Assembly: GCF_020184175.1 (NCBI RefSeq)
Contig: NC_065530.1
Coordinates: 21,305,260 to 21,369,259 of the forward strand
Direction of reading: 5' to 3'
Length of the DNA: 64,000 nt
From: Aphis gossypii
Taxonomy: Eukaryota > Arthropoda > Insecta > Hemiptera > Aphididae
The position numbers were made by a program, and so were the translations under genes. Shown in pieces: positions 26,301 to 36,544 of this stretch. The notes beneath the pieces are model-generated. The model made no database searches. It was not told the DNA's origin and worked only from the letters and a program-made list of their open reading frames with translations. How positions within the stretch are numbered: the first letter of the stretch is position 1; each line of letters starts with the position of its first letter.

Positions 26301-26648
26301 GGTGGAAAGAGAAATTTTAAATTATCAACTGGAGGTATACAATTAGGTGCAGAAAATGGAGAAATAAGTAGATCAAATAGTATTTTATCAAAAATAACTG
26401 GTAAAAATTACGGAAGTAGAAGATTTGGTGGTAATAGTAAAAGTGACAAATTTGTAGGAGACAGTGGTATGAGTGAAGTAGGTGGTAGCAAATTATTTGG
26501 AGAAAAAATGAATAAGTTCAGTGAAACTGGTGGAATTTATGAAGATAGAAATTTTGATGATTATAATGAAAATAGATCTGTAAAAGAGTATGGTACAAGT
26601 GAAGTAAGATTTGGTGAATATAGTAGCCTAGGAAATAGTGGTAACTAA
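23302..26648 (+). CDS. Secreted Gly/Ser-rich repeat protein, 730 aa
   Basis: Three phase-0 exons: 23302-23346 (15 codons, MLIILTYYVSLSILQ), 24144-24218 (25 codons, starting ILYVTGISVSWN) and 24576-26648. The large exon opens at an acceptor (aatttcaag) as VPIYNGNVQQ; the GTG there is an internal codon, so the real start is the ATG at 23302. Exons 1-2 give a signal peptide with cleavage likely near the TGIS motif. After about 150 residues of Ser/Asn/Thr-rich sequence the body is a degenerate tandem repeat of about 55-65 residues. Each unit has FSGSKGSI(S/R/K)F, a Gly/Arg-rich linker, GEESGGSGS, and (I/G)(G/E)(F/Y)GRKN(E/D)G. The C-terminal 120 residues are Gly-poor and acidic/basic mixed. There are no Cys residues in the repeats and no catalytic motif. 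AATAAA lies 23 bases past the stop. A structural or salivary role is possible but unproven. The front-end exons match those of the gene at 33207. Confidence 0.8.
25060..26250 (+). repeat. Coding tandem repeat array, about eight degenerate units
   Basis: Units begin with TTTAGTGGATCAAAAGGATC-like sequence at about 25071, 25320, 25405 (diverged), 25570, 25738 (diverged), 25909, 26079 and 26169 (diverged). GRKN motifs recur at about 25263, 25520, 25680, 25852 and 26021. Unit length varies and some units lack parts, which points to unequal exchange rather than a perfect recent duplication. The absence of stops on the opposite strand is a by-product of the GGN/GAN/AGN codon use. Confidence 0.85.
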
Positions 26649-28362
26649 TATGGGTCGATTGAATTATTTGAATAAAAAGTGTTTCCAAATTGTGAATATA
26701 TATAAATAAATAACAAATCGTTTGAAAACTTAAAATAATCAGTAACAATAACAACTATAAATTAAATGTTTTATTATTTATAAAATAATATTTAATTTAT
26801 TCATAAAAAAGTTTTGTTTTTAATATATTACACCCAATTTTTTAATTTTTATCAATTCCAATGATAATAGTCTCATTATATATATATAATACACAAATAA
26901 GTAGTTAAGTTAAATATTATTGTTTAAGCGAAATTTGTAAAACATTATATTTATTATTATATATTATTATATTCCTATTATATAAATGTTTTCTTTTTTT
27001 TTCTTTTTTTTTAATGAGAGATTATAAGTAATTGACAAAACTATTAATTACATACAAAACAATTAAATTTGAATGTATTTTGATAAATTATAAATAATTA
27101 AATGCTATGAGTATTCTGTATATTAACCTAACCATGAAAAATAACATATTTATTTATTTGATAATATTTTGTATAATATTGCGGTTACAAAATATTACAA
27201 ATGAGTAATGACCAGGTCTTGGAAGTTCGAGCAAATACATATTTTTTTTAGTAAGTCATAGAACGTTGAAAGGAAGATGGAAATTTGTTTCACACTTTCC
27301 TGATGTCATATAAGAAATTTAATTTTTCTAATTCATGCATATTTCGGTTATTGTACTATTTTGCTAATAATTTAGAATTTTAAATGTTATTTTTAAGCGT
27401 ATTTTTTTATAAATAAGAAATAAAAAATATCTTCCGAATAAACTCCAGTAAAATATACAAAATACGCGAACGAAAACATGTATCAAATAGTAGGTACATT
27501 ATCGGTTGTTATCATTGTTGACATTTCACAATTTATTCTATTCATTTTCAATAATTTTGTGATATTTAAAATTGATGTTAAACACGCTTTACTATGTGTA
27601 ATTATTGGATTTTTCGTATAAACGTTTTAGAGTTAAACTAGTTGCTAAATACTTACTACCGATTACCATATTCTATTAAAACAATACAAAATTTGTATTA
27701 TAAAAAAATTTTTTGACAATTTTATTTTGCATATTTATAAATTTTTAGTGCTATATTTTTCGCTTATTTTCGTATTTTAAAGTGCATATTTAAGTGTTAA
27801 AAATATACTTTTTTAATGCTATAATTTCCGAGACTCGATAATAGTGGTAATAACCATAATAGATGATCAGTTAATACACTAATAATAATGTAAGTAAAAA
27901 AAAATATTATATTTGAGAATATTTTTAAAATTTGGTAATTTAGCAAGCTCAATAAAGTAAATATATCTTTAAAAAAAAAATGTACTACATCAAAATATCC
28001 GATTTGTACATTTTATTCATATTATATTCTTCTACTTTAGAGAATACCACATCAAAATTTAAACATTTATAATATTGTATCGCTTCAGAATTCATATGGT
28101 TAGATTTCATGCTTCGCCATCGTCAAAGGTAAGTACAGAAAATTACACAAAAGAACTGTGAAATAATGTCCTGTAAGACAATAGTGAAAACTATCGAAGT
28201 TTCAATCATAGTTATGACACAGAATTTTTATGAGAAAAAATATTTAGTATATCATAGCATTAAATATAAATTTTTGTTTTAAGATCTGTTCTTTGTACTT
28301 AATTCATGTATGAATATTGTTTATCGTGTAAATAATATAAAACAAATTAAAACATTTTATAG
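26649..28362. other. Intergenic: polyA signal, then unannotated sequence
   Basis: AATAAA at 26671-26676 is the probable polyadenylation signal of the Gly-rich gene. A 40-base exon-like piece with strong splice sites lies at 28089-28128. The stretch 27190-27860 has the look of an old repeat (AAGTGCATATTTAAGTG motifs near 27780) but no ends could be defined. Confidence 0.45.
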
Positions 28363-28556
28363 CAGGGGCGGCCAAACAGTCAATCGCGGACAATTTCAAA
28401 GTTGATCTTGTTAAAATTTATTTTTAGTGCCACGTGCCCTATATGTTTCTCAATTATTATGGTTATTTGATAATAAAAAAATTGTTTATGGAAGTCGATA
28501 ATCAAAGGTGAAGTATAATTTTAGTACATCGTGACCAAAAAGTTTAACCACCCCTG
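28363..28556. mobile_element. hAT-type MITE, 194 bp
   Basis: Ends form inverted repeats: CAGGGGCGGCCAAAC at the left and the complement of GTTTAACCACCCCTG at the right. There is no coding capacity. Flanking octamers are ttttatag (left) and ctctatgg (right); they agree at five of eight positions and fit the weak hAT target consensus nTnTAnnn, so this looks like an old insertion with a decayed duplication. Confidence 0.75.
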
Positions 28557-28564
28557 CTCTATGG

Positions 28565-28880
28565 CAATGTTGCCCAATCTTTTTTGGAATGGTGACCCAA
28601 GAATTATTAATCTTTATTAGGTACGCAACCCCCTGCTACAAAAAAAAAAAAATAAAAAATTATATATATATTTTTTTTTTAATATAGATGTATAATTGAT
28701 ATAATTTTATTTATTATAAAATTTAAAATACAATATACTGAATAATAATAATATAATAAATAAATAAAATAAATTATGAAAAAATACAAAAAATTAGCAT
28801 GATATGAAAATAACCATAATCGTAACCGCGAGTCACGACCCATCAAAAAAAATTCGAGACTCATGGTTTGTGAAACGCTG
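28565..28880. mobile_element. hAT-type MITE, 316 bp, with perfect 8-bp target duplication
   Basis: Left end CAATGTTGCCCAATC and right end (complement) CAGCGTTTCACAAACC are inverted repeats of the common hAT type. The octamer CTCTATGG occurs directly on both sides (28557-28564 and 28881-28888), an exact 8-bp target-site duplication. The interior is AT-rich and non-coding. The element sits exactly eight bases from the right end of the preceding MITE. Confidence 0.85.
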
Positions 28881-29080
28881 CTCTATGGCATAAATATTTT
28901 CTTCTATATTTGTAGTGTTTGAAAACTTCATGTATTCAACCTGAGAGGTGATTTCAGCGCTAATTAATTTATGGACATTTTAGAATTCTCTTCAGCATTT
29001 AAACTCAAATTAAAGACAATTATTATCTATTTTTATTGTATCATCGAAAAATTATATTTATCGTTTGTATTAATGTAACT

Positions 29081-29150
29081 CAGAGGTTGAGAATCATTTT
29101 TAACTCATGGTACCCTAAGATAATTTTTAAAAATCAGGGGTGTTAAAGAT
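29081..29150. mobile_element. Truncated hAT-like element end
   Basis: CAGAGGTTGAGAATC followed by a CTCATGGTACCC block resembles the left end of hAT MITEs such as the one at 28565. No matching right end or target duplication was found, so only a fragment is claimed. Confidence 0.4.
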
Positions 29151-29502
29151 ATTTCATTTATTTAAGATTATGTGTGAATAGAAATTCACATTTTTAATTG
29201 TTAATCAATAAATTATATTATTATATTAATATATTTTAAATTAGTATTTTACAATTGACATTCGATAAACTAATAAAATAGTTAATATAATAGTATTACC
29301 TTATGCATAAAAATACACTAACCGTAAAATTACTAAAAAAAATAATGCAAAGTGGAAAAAAGTTACTTATTTTACATTTTTAAATACAAAAAATATAAAA
29401 TAGTACCTATAATTATTTTCGTCTAGTCTAAATATAAATTATGTAAAATGTAGTGTTAATGATAAATGTAAAAAACAATATAATAATTACAAATTACAAT
29501 TA

Positions 29503-29673
29503 CAGTGAGTTCCGCTTAATGTGATCACTTTGGTGCAGGTAATTTTGATTCTATTAACTGGTTGATTCTATAAAGCATTTACAACATTACACATACAATT
29601 TGGTTTGGGATTTTCATTTTTAATTCTATGGTTGATTCTATAAACCAGTGATCACATTAAGCGGAACTCACTG
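29503..29673. mobile_element. Tc1/mariner-type MITE, 171 bp
   Basis: A perfect 27-bp terminal inverted repeat begins CAGTGAGTTCCGCTTAATG at 29503 and ends in its complement at 29673. The element is flanked by the TA dinucleotide expected for Tc1/mariner/pogo elements (29501-29502 and 29674-29675). The core is non-coding. The identity of both arms suggests a relatively young insertion. Confidence 0.9.
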
Positions 29674-30344
29674 TATTATTACAAACATGTGTTCTTTTGT
29701 GTATTTAAGATAACTATTGTAGTTTAACTGGACTTGATAAATAAATACTTAATTCAAATAAAGTATGAATAATTTAGTGGCCAAATATTTTAAGTTTAGG
29801 TATCAAAGAATAATAATTTTAAGATGAGGGCACAGTTATTAGTAATATAATATATGATCTTAACAATTGTATAGGTAATAATTTCGAATTTATATTTAAT
29901 AAAATTATTAATTTAACGTAATATTCAATTTCAAACTTCAATGAATGCATTTTTTATTTTATAAAATCATCCATGGTAATTGTAAACGATTTGTATACAG
30001 AATAAAAATATCGATGATAAATAAAATATTCAAAAAAAAAAACACACACATAATAATATAGTATATAAGCCAATATAATTTTTTTTTTCAAAATAAAATA
30101 TTCCCGTAAACAGCTAGTGTTAAATAAATAAATAAATATTATATATTATGTTTTATGCTATAAACTTAAAAATATGTATTTATACCAATACTAAATTATA
30201 TATTTTGTAAAATTGTTAAATATATATCCTATTACACCCATCACATTTACTACCAAATCTTCTAATCAATCTTATTTGTTGTTTTTAAATAAAACACTAA
30301 TTATTTTAAACCGTTATTATTATTTTTTTTTTTAAAACATGGAG

Positions 30345-30502
30345 TAGAATATAGAGTAAACAATGATGACGGTAAAGTTGTAGACTATCGATATAATTAC
30401 TATGACTCTTATCTAAATGAGGAAGACGGTGAAAATTAATAGGATTACGATAGATATAGTGGGATAGGAAGAGATATCAAGTACCCAAAATATGATAAAT
30501 AA
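30345..30502 (+). pseudogene. Broken Tyr/Asp-rich secreted-protein exon
   Basis: After a pyrimidine tract and an acceptor-like ggag, one frame encodes a Tyr/Asp/Asn-rich stretch (GKVVDYRYNYYDSYLNEEDG) that ends in tandem stops TAA TAG at 30437-30442. The same frame then continues with a compatible composition (DYDRYSGIGRDIKYPKYDK) to another stop at 30500. The repeated Tyr spacing resembles low-complexity secreted proteins such as the one at 20956. Two explanations fit: a last exon that really ends at the tandem stop, or an exon broken by nonsense changes. No signal-peptide exon could be attached, which favours a relic. Confidence 0.4.
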
Positions 30503-32228
30503 CATGGAATATGCAAGTCGATGCTGCATGAAATGTATAACATAAACAGCAAGTTGATAAGAAAAGATTTATGATCTATCTTGCAACCATATTATTTAAT
30601 TATTTTTAATTTTAACATCTTATAGTTAGTCATTTAAAGTATAATCTTTTGTTTTTTTCCAATATAAAATATCGTAACGTATATATTCTTATTAGGTATA
30701 TTTTGTACGATTGCTTTTTCTGACAGATATACTTTTTCTTTAGAAATCAAATATACAAAAGATACTGAACTAAATATAGTTACGATGTTTGAAATAGGTA
30801 AAAACAAAAGATTAATTTAAATTATTAACTATAATAAGGTGTTAAAATGTACCAACGCAGGCAATTTTTTTTCAGATGGGAGGGATGGGTTTGAAACAAT
30901 ATAAAATTGTATTCAATGTAATGATAATTTTATTGTTTACGAACATTTACAGACCAATAATTCATCTAGCTATTTTATTTGTAAATGTCACGAGAAACTT
31001 TAAAACAAATGTTCAATTTACAAGTCGAATAATTTACTTTAAAATTTTTAAAAAAAAAAAGCTTTCTAAAAGCCCTTATATTTTTCCTGAACGTATTGTA
31101 TATTATAAACGTGTTGTTTAAATTTATGAAGATTTTAAAAATATTCATATATTATAAAAAAATAATAACATATACATAATAATATTATATAAATATAATA
31201 ACCAGCTACAGTCGCAGGAGGTAACACATAAAATAATAACTAATGAAAACGCTGTCTCTCGTTATGTAATTACATATTTATAATAAACAGACAACATAGT
31301 ACACACTACACACAGAGTATAAAAATTTAATAATATTATTATGATTATAATGCGGCTATGACAGACACTAGACAATTTTATTGATCCACTGTAGTAATGT
31401 AGCTAAATTGCCTACTTATAACGCCGTGTGATCATAATTATAATTAATGCAATCTTTGTATAAAATTATAATATATTATAATCTTAGTATACCTAGTATA
31501 GATATTATATACATATTTTTAATTGTTACACATTGTTATGAACAAATATTTTTATTGTCATGAACAATAATAAGGAAAAAACACTAAACAACTTGAAAAT
31601 ACGTAAATGTACACTATATAATAATCAAAAATCTTAAAATATGTAAAAATATTCAAAAAACAATAATTTTTGATTTAAATTTCTTATACCTCAAACAAGA
31701 TTTGTATTAAACTCTACTATTCAGTGAATTATCCAAAATAATATTTACAATTGAAAGAAGGCCTCGAACATACAGTTTTATTACTACTTACAATAGAAAT
31801 AATTGTTTTTCAATAAAAAATATTTTCTAATCCAATAATTATTTCGTTGTTAAATCTATATTGTTAGTGGCTTAATTTTCTTGGAAATATTTAAAAAATG
31901 TATTTAACATGTAAATTATTATAACAATACTCAATTAAAATATATTATTACGTAATATCTACTATAATAAAATATGATATACTTGATATAAAAAGATTAA
32001 ATCAATTATTCACCATTAACCTATTTTTATATTAGTTAAAACTCGTGTTAAGCATAAATATTGTGCTATATAATATTATTATAATAATAATTTGATAGAC
32101 GGTATTCGCATTTCATATGATAGTTGTGAATATCATTTAGTATAAATTAAAATAAATATAGTATTACTTTGAATATTTATGTCAGTACCAGTATACAAAA
32201 GTAATGTCATAATTTGGAGTTTTTTTTA

Positions 32229-32254
32229 GTGTGTGTGTGTGTGGGGGGGGGGGG
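32229..32254. repeat. (GT)n followed by G12 run
   Basis: A GT dinucleotide run passes directly into a run of about twelve G. Long G runs are rare in this AT-rich DNA. Confidence 0.85.
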
Positions 32255-32763
32255 ATTTTGCAGTACTTGTAGCTTAGTAGAATTCTACAGTTAATGAAAC
32301 TTTATCAAGTTAAAACACTTAAAACTATCCATATTATAATTAGCGAAACTTAAAGTTCATTTTCGACAATGAAGTTAATATTTTGATGATAAGTGAGTAT
32401 TATTATACAGTATACACAAAACATATAGGTTCACTAATTTTAACGAGATTATTTATCACGTTTTAAAGAGTTAACATGAAACTTTTCACCCATTACCCTT
32501 AGTATAAAATATAAACTAAAGTAAATGGTTCCCCACTTCGAAATAGTTTTCACATTAGTTCATATGATGATAATAATATAATAAGAGTTAACCTATAATG
32601 TTTTTGTAATTGTATAATATTAATGTTATATGACATACCTATTATGTTCTAAAAATAAAAACCAATAATATTTATTTTTCTAAAAAAATCTACCTTATTC
32701 AAAGAAATATAACCTGTATATTGTAAAAATGTATGTAAATATGTAGCTATGTAATTTATTTTA

Positions 32764-32843
32764 GTCACTGTCTGACCAATGGCCATAGCTGCCACGGTCT
32801 TTTGTTCTTCTAATAATAAAAAAAAAAAAAAAAAAAAAAAAAA
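32764..32843 (+). mobile_element. Possible retroposed 3' end with A tail
   Basis: A GC-richer 54-base block (CTGACCAATGGCCATAGC and CTGCCACGGTC) ends in TTCTTCTAATAAT and runs directly into about 26 A. This is the arrangement of a 5'-truncated LINE or processed retrocopy in + orientation. No target duplication was found, so an ordinary A run next to unique sequence remains possible. Confidence 0.3.
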
Positions 32844-33126
32844 CCAATAATTATATGTATATTAATAGTAACAGCTACTTAACACCTTAATATTTTTTGC
32901 AGAATAATTTTGTCAGCTAGGTATGTGAAACAAATATTACACATTTTTCATTATATTTTACAATAGATGACTTGACTTGTTATTTATTTTTTTTTTTTTT
33001 TATGTTCGCTATATTATTATGTGCAATTATGTAAAATACAATTTAGTTACAAAAAGAACAATATAGCAGACTATGAACACGTGTTCTGTTTTGTACAATA
33101 ACGGTAACTTTAGGTTTTAAACTCGA

Positions 33127-33135
33127 TATATAAAG
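33127..33135 (+). promoter_or_regulatory. TATA box of the 294-aa secreted protein gene
   Basis: TATATAAAG, a near-consensus TATA box, lies 72 bases before the start codon at 33207. The following CACGAAAAAAG is a plausible start-site region. Confidence 0.5.
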
Positions 33136-33206
33136 AACACGAAAAAAGAAAATATTAGTTATTTATTTATTTAAGAGATATATTTTTTTGGTTTTCCTGG
33201 TTAAAA

Positions 33207-35848
33207 ATGAGAACTCTATCCATAATATGTGTGGCTGTAACACTTCTACAGGTTTGTTATTAAAAAGATTTATTTTTTTATATTAGCTAAACATTTTTAA
33301 TATTATCTATGTATATTTAAACACGTTTATGAGGAATTTTTAAATTAGGTACAGAAAATTATTATTATTATTTTTTTTTTTATTTACGTTTTAACAAAAA
33401 CTTGTATTCCTTAATGTTACCCGAAGACTTTAAAATCTAGAAAGATAGGTTCTTAATTTTTTCTGAAAAAGCTTAAAATTTTCGACCAAGTATAAAGTCA
33501 CAATGTAGATTTGGAGTGGAAAAGATGAATATATTGATTTTACATATTTTACGTATTTTTTTTTTTTTTTTGGTTTTTATTATTTTTATCTATTGTCACT
33601 TTTAGAAGCAGTAAAAATACTCTAATTTTCAACGTTGAGGAAGGTTTTTAGTAGAAAATTACATAGTTAGTAATAATAGGGTTGAATGTAAAAACTTCTC
33701 AAAATAATCATGAAAAAAATAGGAGGAAATCGGTATTTTAAATCAAAACCAAATTTTTTTGTTTCTTATTGTATTTTAAAATATATAATAATTTTCAAGT
33801 ATTCAAATAGTTTGATGTACCGAGTAAAAACGTTGAAACATTAATATAAAGTTTGTTGTACGTTGTTATTCTTGAAACCTAATACTTAATCTAAAATCTA
33901 CACATTCTACATATTTGTTGTACAGCTATTTCAAGTTCAAATTTCGACATGGCTTGTTTTTTAAAAAAAAAAATTCTAAAATCTGTATCTAATATACAAA
34001 TAGATACAATAACAGTCATAAAAATTTAAATGACACCTCAGGGTAAATTAATTTGTTTATATCTGATGTTTATATTTAGAATCGAGTCCACTGAATCCCG
34101 AGTCTTCATTGGTGTGTGGGGGATTTCCGGGAATAAAGTTTGTTAAGAAGTTATGAATGAGGGGATTTCTGTGATTTTTAAAGTAGTATATAATTTTTAC
34201 ATGAATACTAATTTATTTAAAATTATCTGGTGTGTCATTTTGTTCAAATAGAGCAACTGACATGTGTATCTGTGTAGGGCATGAGTGTCCACAATATGTT
34301 CACAGAACTATAATTACAATATGCTAATTTTTTAAACAAATTATGTATCGTTTTAAATAGAAAAAAATATTTAAAATATAATTATTACATTAAGTAATAA
34401 TATTGTTACCTATACCAAAATTATTAAATAAATATGTTCTAGGTTCTTGATGTATCCATCACTGGAATTTCAGCAGCGGTAAATATAAATAAAAATATAT
34501 TATAAAATAAAATTGTTATGACAGATGAAATTATTGTATTCACTATTCACATAAAAAAAATATAACATTTTAAAATTTAGATATATTATAGTTTAGTTGG
34601 TTGAGAAAATTTAACCATTATAAAAGTAGGCATTTATTATAAAATATAGGTAGGTACCTAAAAATAGATGCAAAAATATTGATTCATACACTCTCATTTA
34701 AGTTGTTGAAGTAATTGTATATTATAACGATAGATACCTGCACTGAATTAATTAGATATCTACCTATAAAAAATTATAAATACGTACCAATTCAAAGGGC
34801 GAGAGTAGTTGAGTAATTGAGTAAGTACCTACTGTAGTTAATAATGAATATTATAATATAGTGTTTTCGTATTAAATTATTCAAAATTTTCTATATTTAA
34901 AATAAATATATAATATAATATAATTTGTACCTACCTAATCTTAATTGACTATTTATTATGTCACTCATATAAAATAAATTAACCAAATTATTATAATTAT
35001 TAGCATTTTTTTTTTTTTTTTTTTATTATTACTATGAAATCTAGCCAACTTCACCCAGAGTAGTTGCTCCAAGCAATAATGCGGCACCTAACCCAACGGT
35101 GAAAGTAAGAATCGAAACTAGAGCATTAAAATCAGGAATCAAAACCGCCTCTCCTAACAATGGAGCTTCCCTTGATCCCAATAGCCAACCTGGAATGGAT
35201 CCAAATGACCAGGATTCGTCGGAAGCTGAACCGCCAAAGACCATCAAAGCATCGGGTAAAAGAGTTCTTAAAACGGCTGCGTCGATAGGCACCAAACGGG
35301 GAGCCGGTTTATTAAACAGTATCACTGGAGTTATGAAAGGTACCGACGGTGCTTTCGACTTTTTTGGAAAGTTTTTATTAGGTCAGTCAAAGAACGTGAA
35401 GGAATTGGCAAAAAAAAGTTTTGATATGGTATCGAGTTTGGGCAATACTGCAACAAACGGAGCAAAAAATGTAATGAATAGCGCCAAAACTATTGGTGGC
35501 CAGGGTTCAAAAACATTGTACAACACGTTACAAAAGACAACAAGGTTTGGAAAAAAATTAACGAAACTTGGAGGAACTGTTATGGACACACCAATTTCTG
35601 TAGGCGAAGACCTAGTAACTACTGCCAACAGCATTGCCAAAGTTCCAAGCAAATTATCGAGAATGGGTAGTGAACGTTTGGTTAAACCAGCTTTGAGTTT
35701 TTTGGGACCAACCAGCGACGAAGATGAATCCGAAGAAGAAAACGGAGAAGATGCACTCGATGCCGAACCACCGATAGCTCCACAAACTCCGCCTTCACCA
35801 CCGAAGAAAGTAGTTAAAAAAAAACCACCAACAGCAACAACGATTTAA
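33207..35848 (+). CDS. Secreted amphipathic protein with Pro/Lys-rich tail, 294 aa
   Basis: Three phase-0 exons: 33207-33251 (MRTLSIICVAVTLLQ), 34443-34478 (VLDVSITGISAA) and 35045-35848. Exons 1-2 encode a signal peptide with cleavage likely after the Ala pair, giving a mature start near PTSPRVVAPSNN. The mature protein has an acidic, Pro-rich N-terminal third. A long central region of amphipathic helices follows, rich in Gly, Lys, Thr and Asn (for example FFGKFLLGQSKNVKEL and the NGAKNVMNSAKTIGG region). The C-terminus combines an acidic cluster (SDEDESEEENGED) with PPSPPKKVVKKKPP. No Cys remains after signal cleavage and no enzyme motif is visible. Exon 3 is markedly less AT-rich than its surroundings, as expected for coding sequence. 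I do not recognise the family. The two-exon leader is shared with the gene at 23302. A TATA box precedes it, and AATAAA at 36146 is the likely polyA signal. A salivary effector is a reasonable hypothesis, not shown. Confidence 0.83.
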
Positions 35849-36145
35849 TTTAATAAGCTTATAGATAGATAACAACTATTATATTGTCATATTGATAATA
35901 TTTGTTAAAATGTTAAGGATATGATAATATTAATATATAGAAGTATATACCTATTTACCGTCTAATAATTGACTGGCATGCAGACTAAAAGGGAATTTAA
36001 GATATGAAAAATTCTAAAAAAATCAAATATTTTGATTATGAAATTGACATAGAATATTTTAAAACATTTTATTGTGCGAGTTACCATATCAATCAAAACA
36101 TTTCTTATTCCCTCTTATTATCCAATAACAATATTGTAGTGTTAA

Positions 36146-36151
36146 AATAAA
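36146..36151 (+). other. Polyadenylation signal, secreted protein gene
   Basis: AATAAA about 300 bases after the stop at 35848. A complementary-strand AATAAA for the convergent TTC21B gene lies about 25 bases further on (TTTATT at 36176-36181), so the two transcripts probably overlap or abut at their 3' ends. Confidence 0.45.
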
Positions 36152-36544
36152 TAATACAAATTTGTAATGACTTATTTATTACAAAGATAATACACTAACA
36201 ATAACTTTATTATTCTACAATTTTTTATCAACCAATAGATTCATAGTCATAATCTCTGAGTTCTGTGCAATAGTTAGAATCCAGCTAATAAAAAATATTT
36301 AATGTTTGTATTAAATAATTCGGTATTGTGCAATATTTAAATATTAACACCAAACTAAATATTATTATTATTATTTTTTTTTTTTTTTTAGTCAATTATT
36401 CTAGTAAAATTAGTACATCAAAATAAATAAGGAAAGATGATAAAAACATGAATAATCTATCAAAGGTATAATTATTTTTGAAAAATATTATAATTAGGCG
36501 ATTTGAAAAATAAACATTATAAAATAGATTCATTTTTTACACAG

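Larger units (their letters stand above)
29676..33126. other. Intergenic within the secreted-protein cluster
   Basis: Apart from the Tyr/Asp-rich relic at 30345 and the features at 32229 and 32764, nothing was recognised. An open frame at 30876-31121 follows an acceptor-like ttttttttcag but is composed of Ile/Phe/Lys/Asn codons and has no convincing partner. Confidence 0.45.

Noticed and set aside
27190..27260. tRNA-like GAAGTTCGAGC motif
   Set aside because: No matching acceptor stem, anticodon arm or A box could be drawn around it.
30876..31121. 81-codon frame starting MGGMGLKQYK after a pyrimidine tract
   Set aside because: Composition is dominated by Ile/Phe/Asn/Lys/Tyr, as in chance frames of AT-rich DNA. 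There is no donor or partner exon and no signal peptide in a sensible position.
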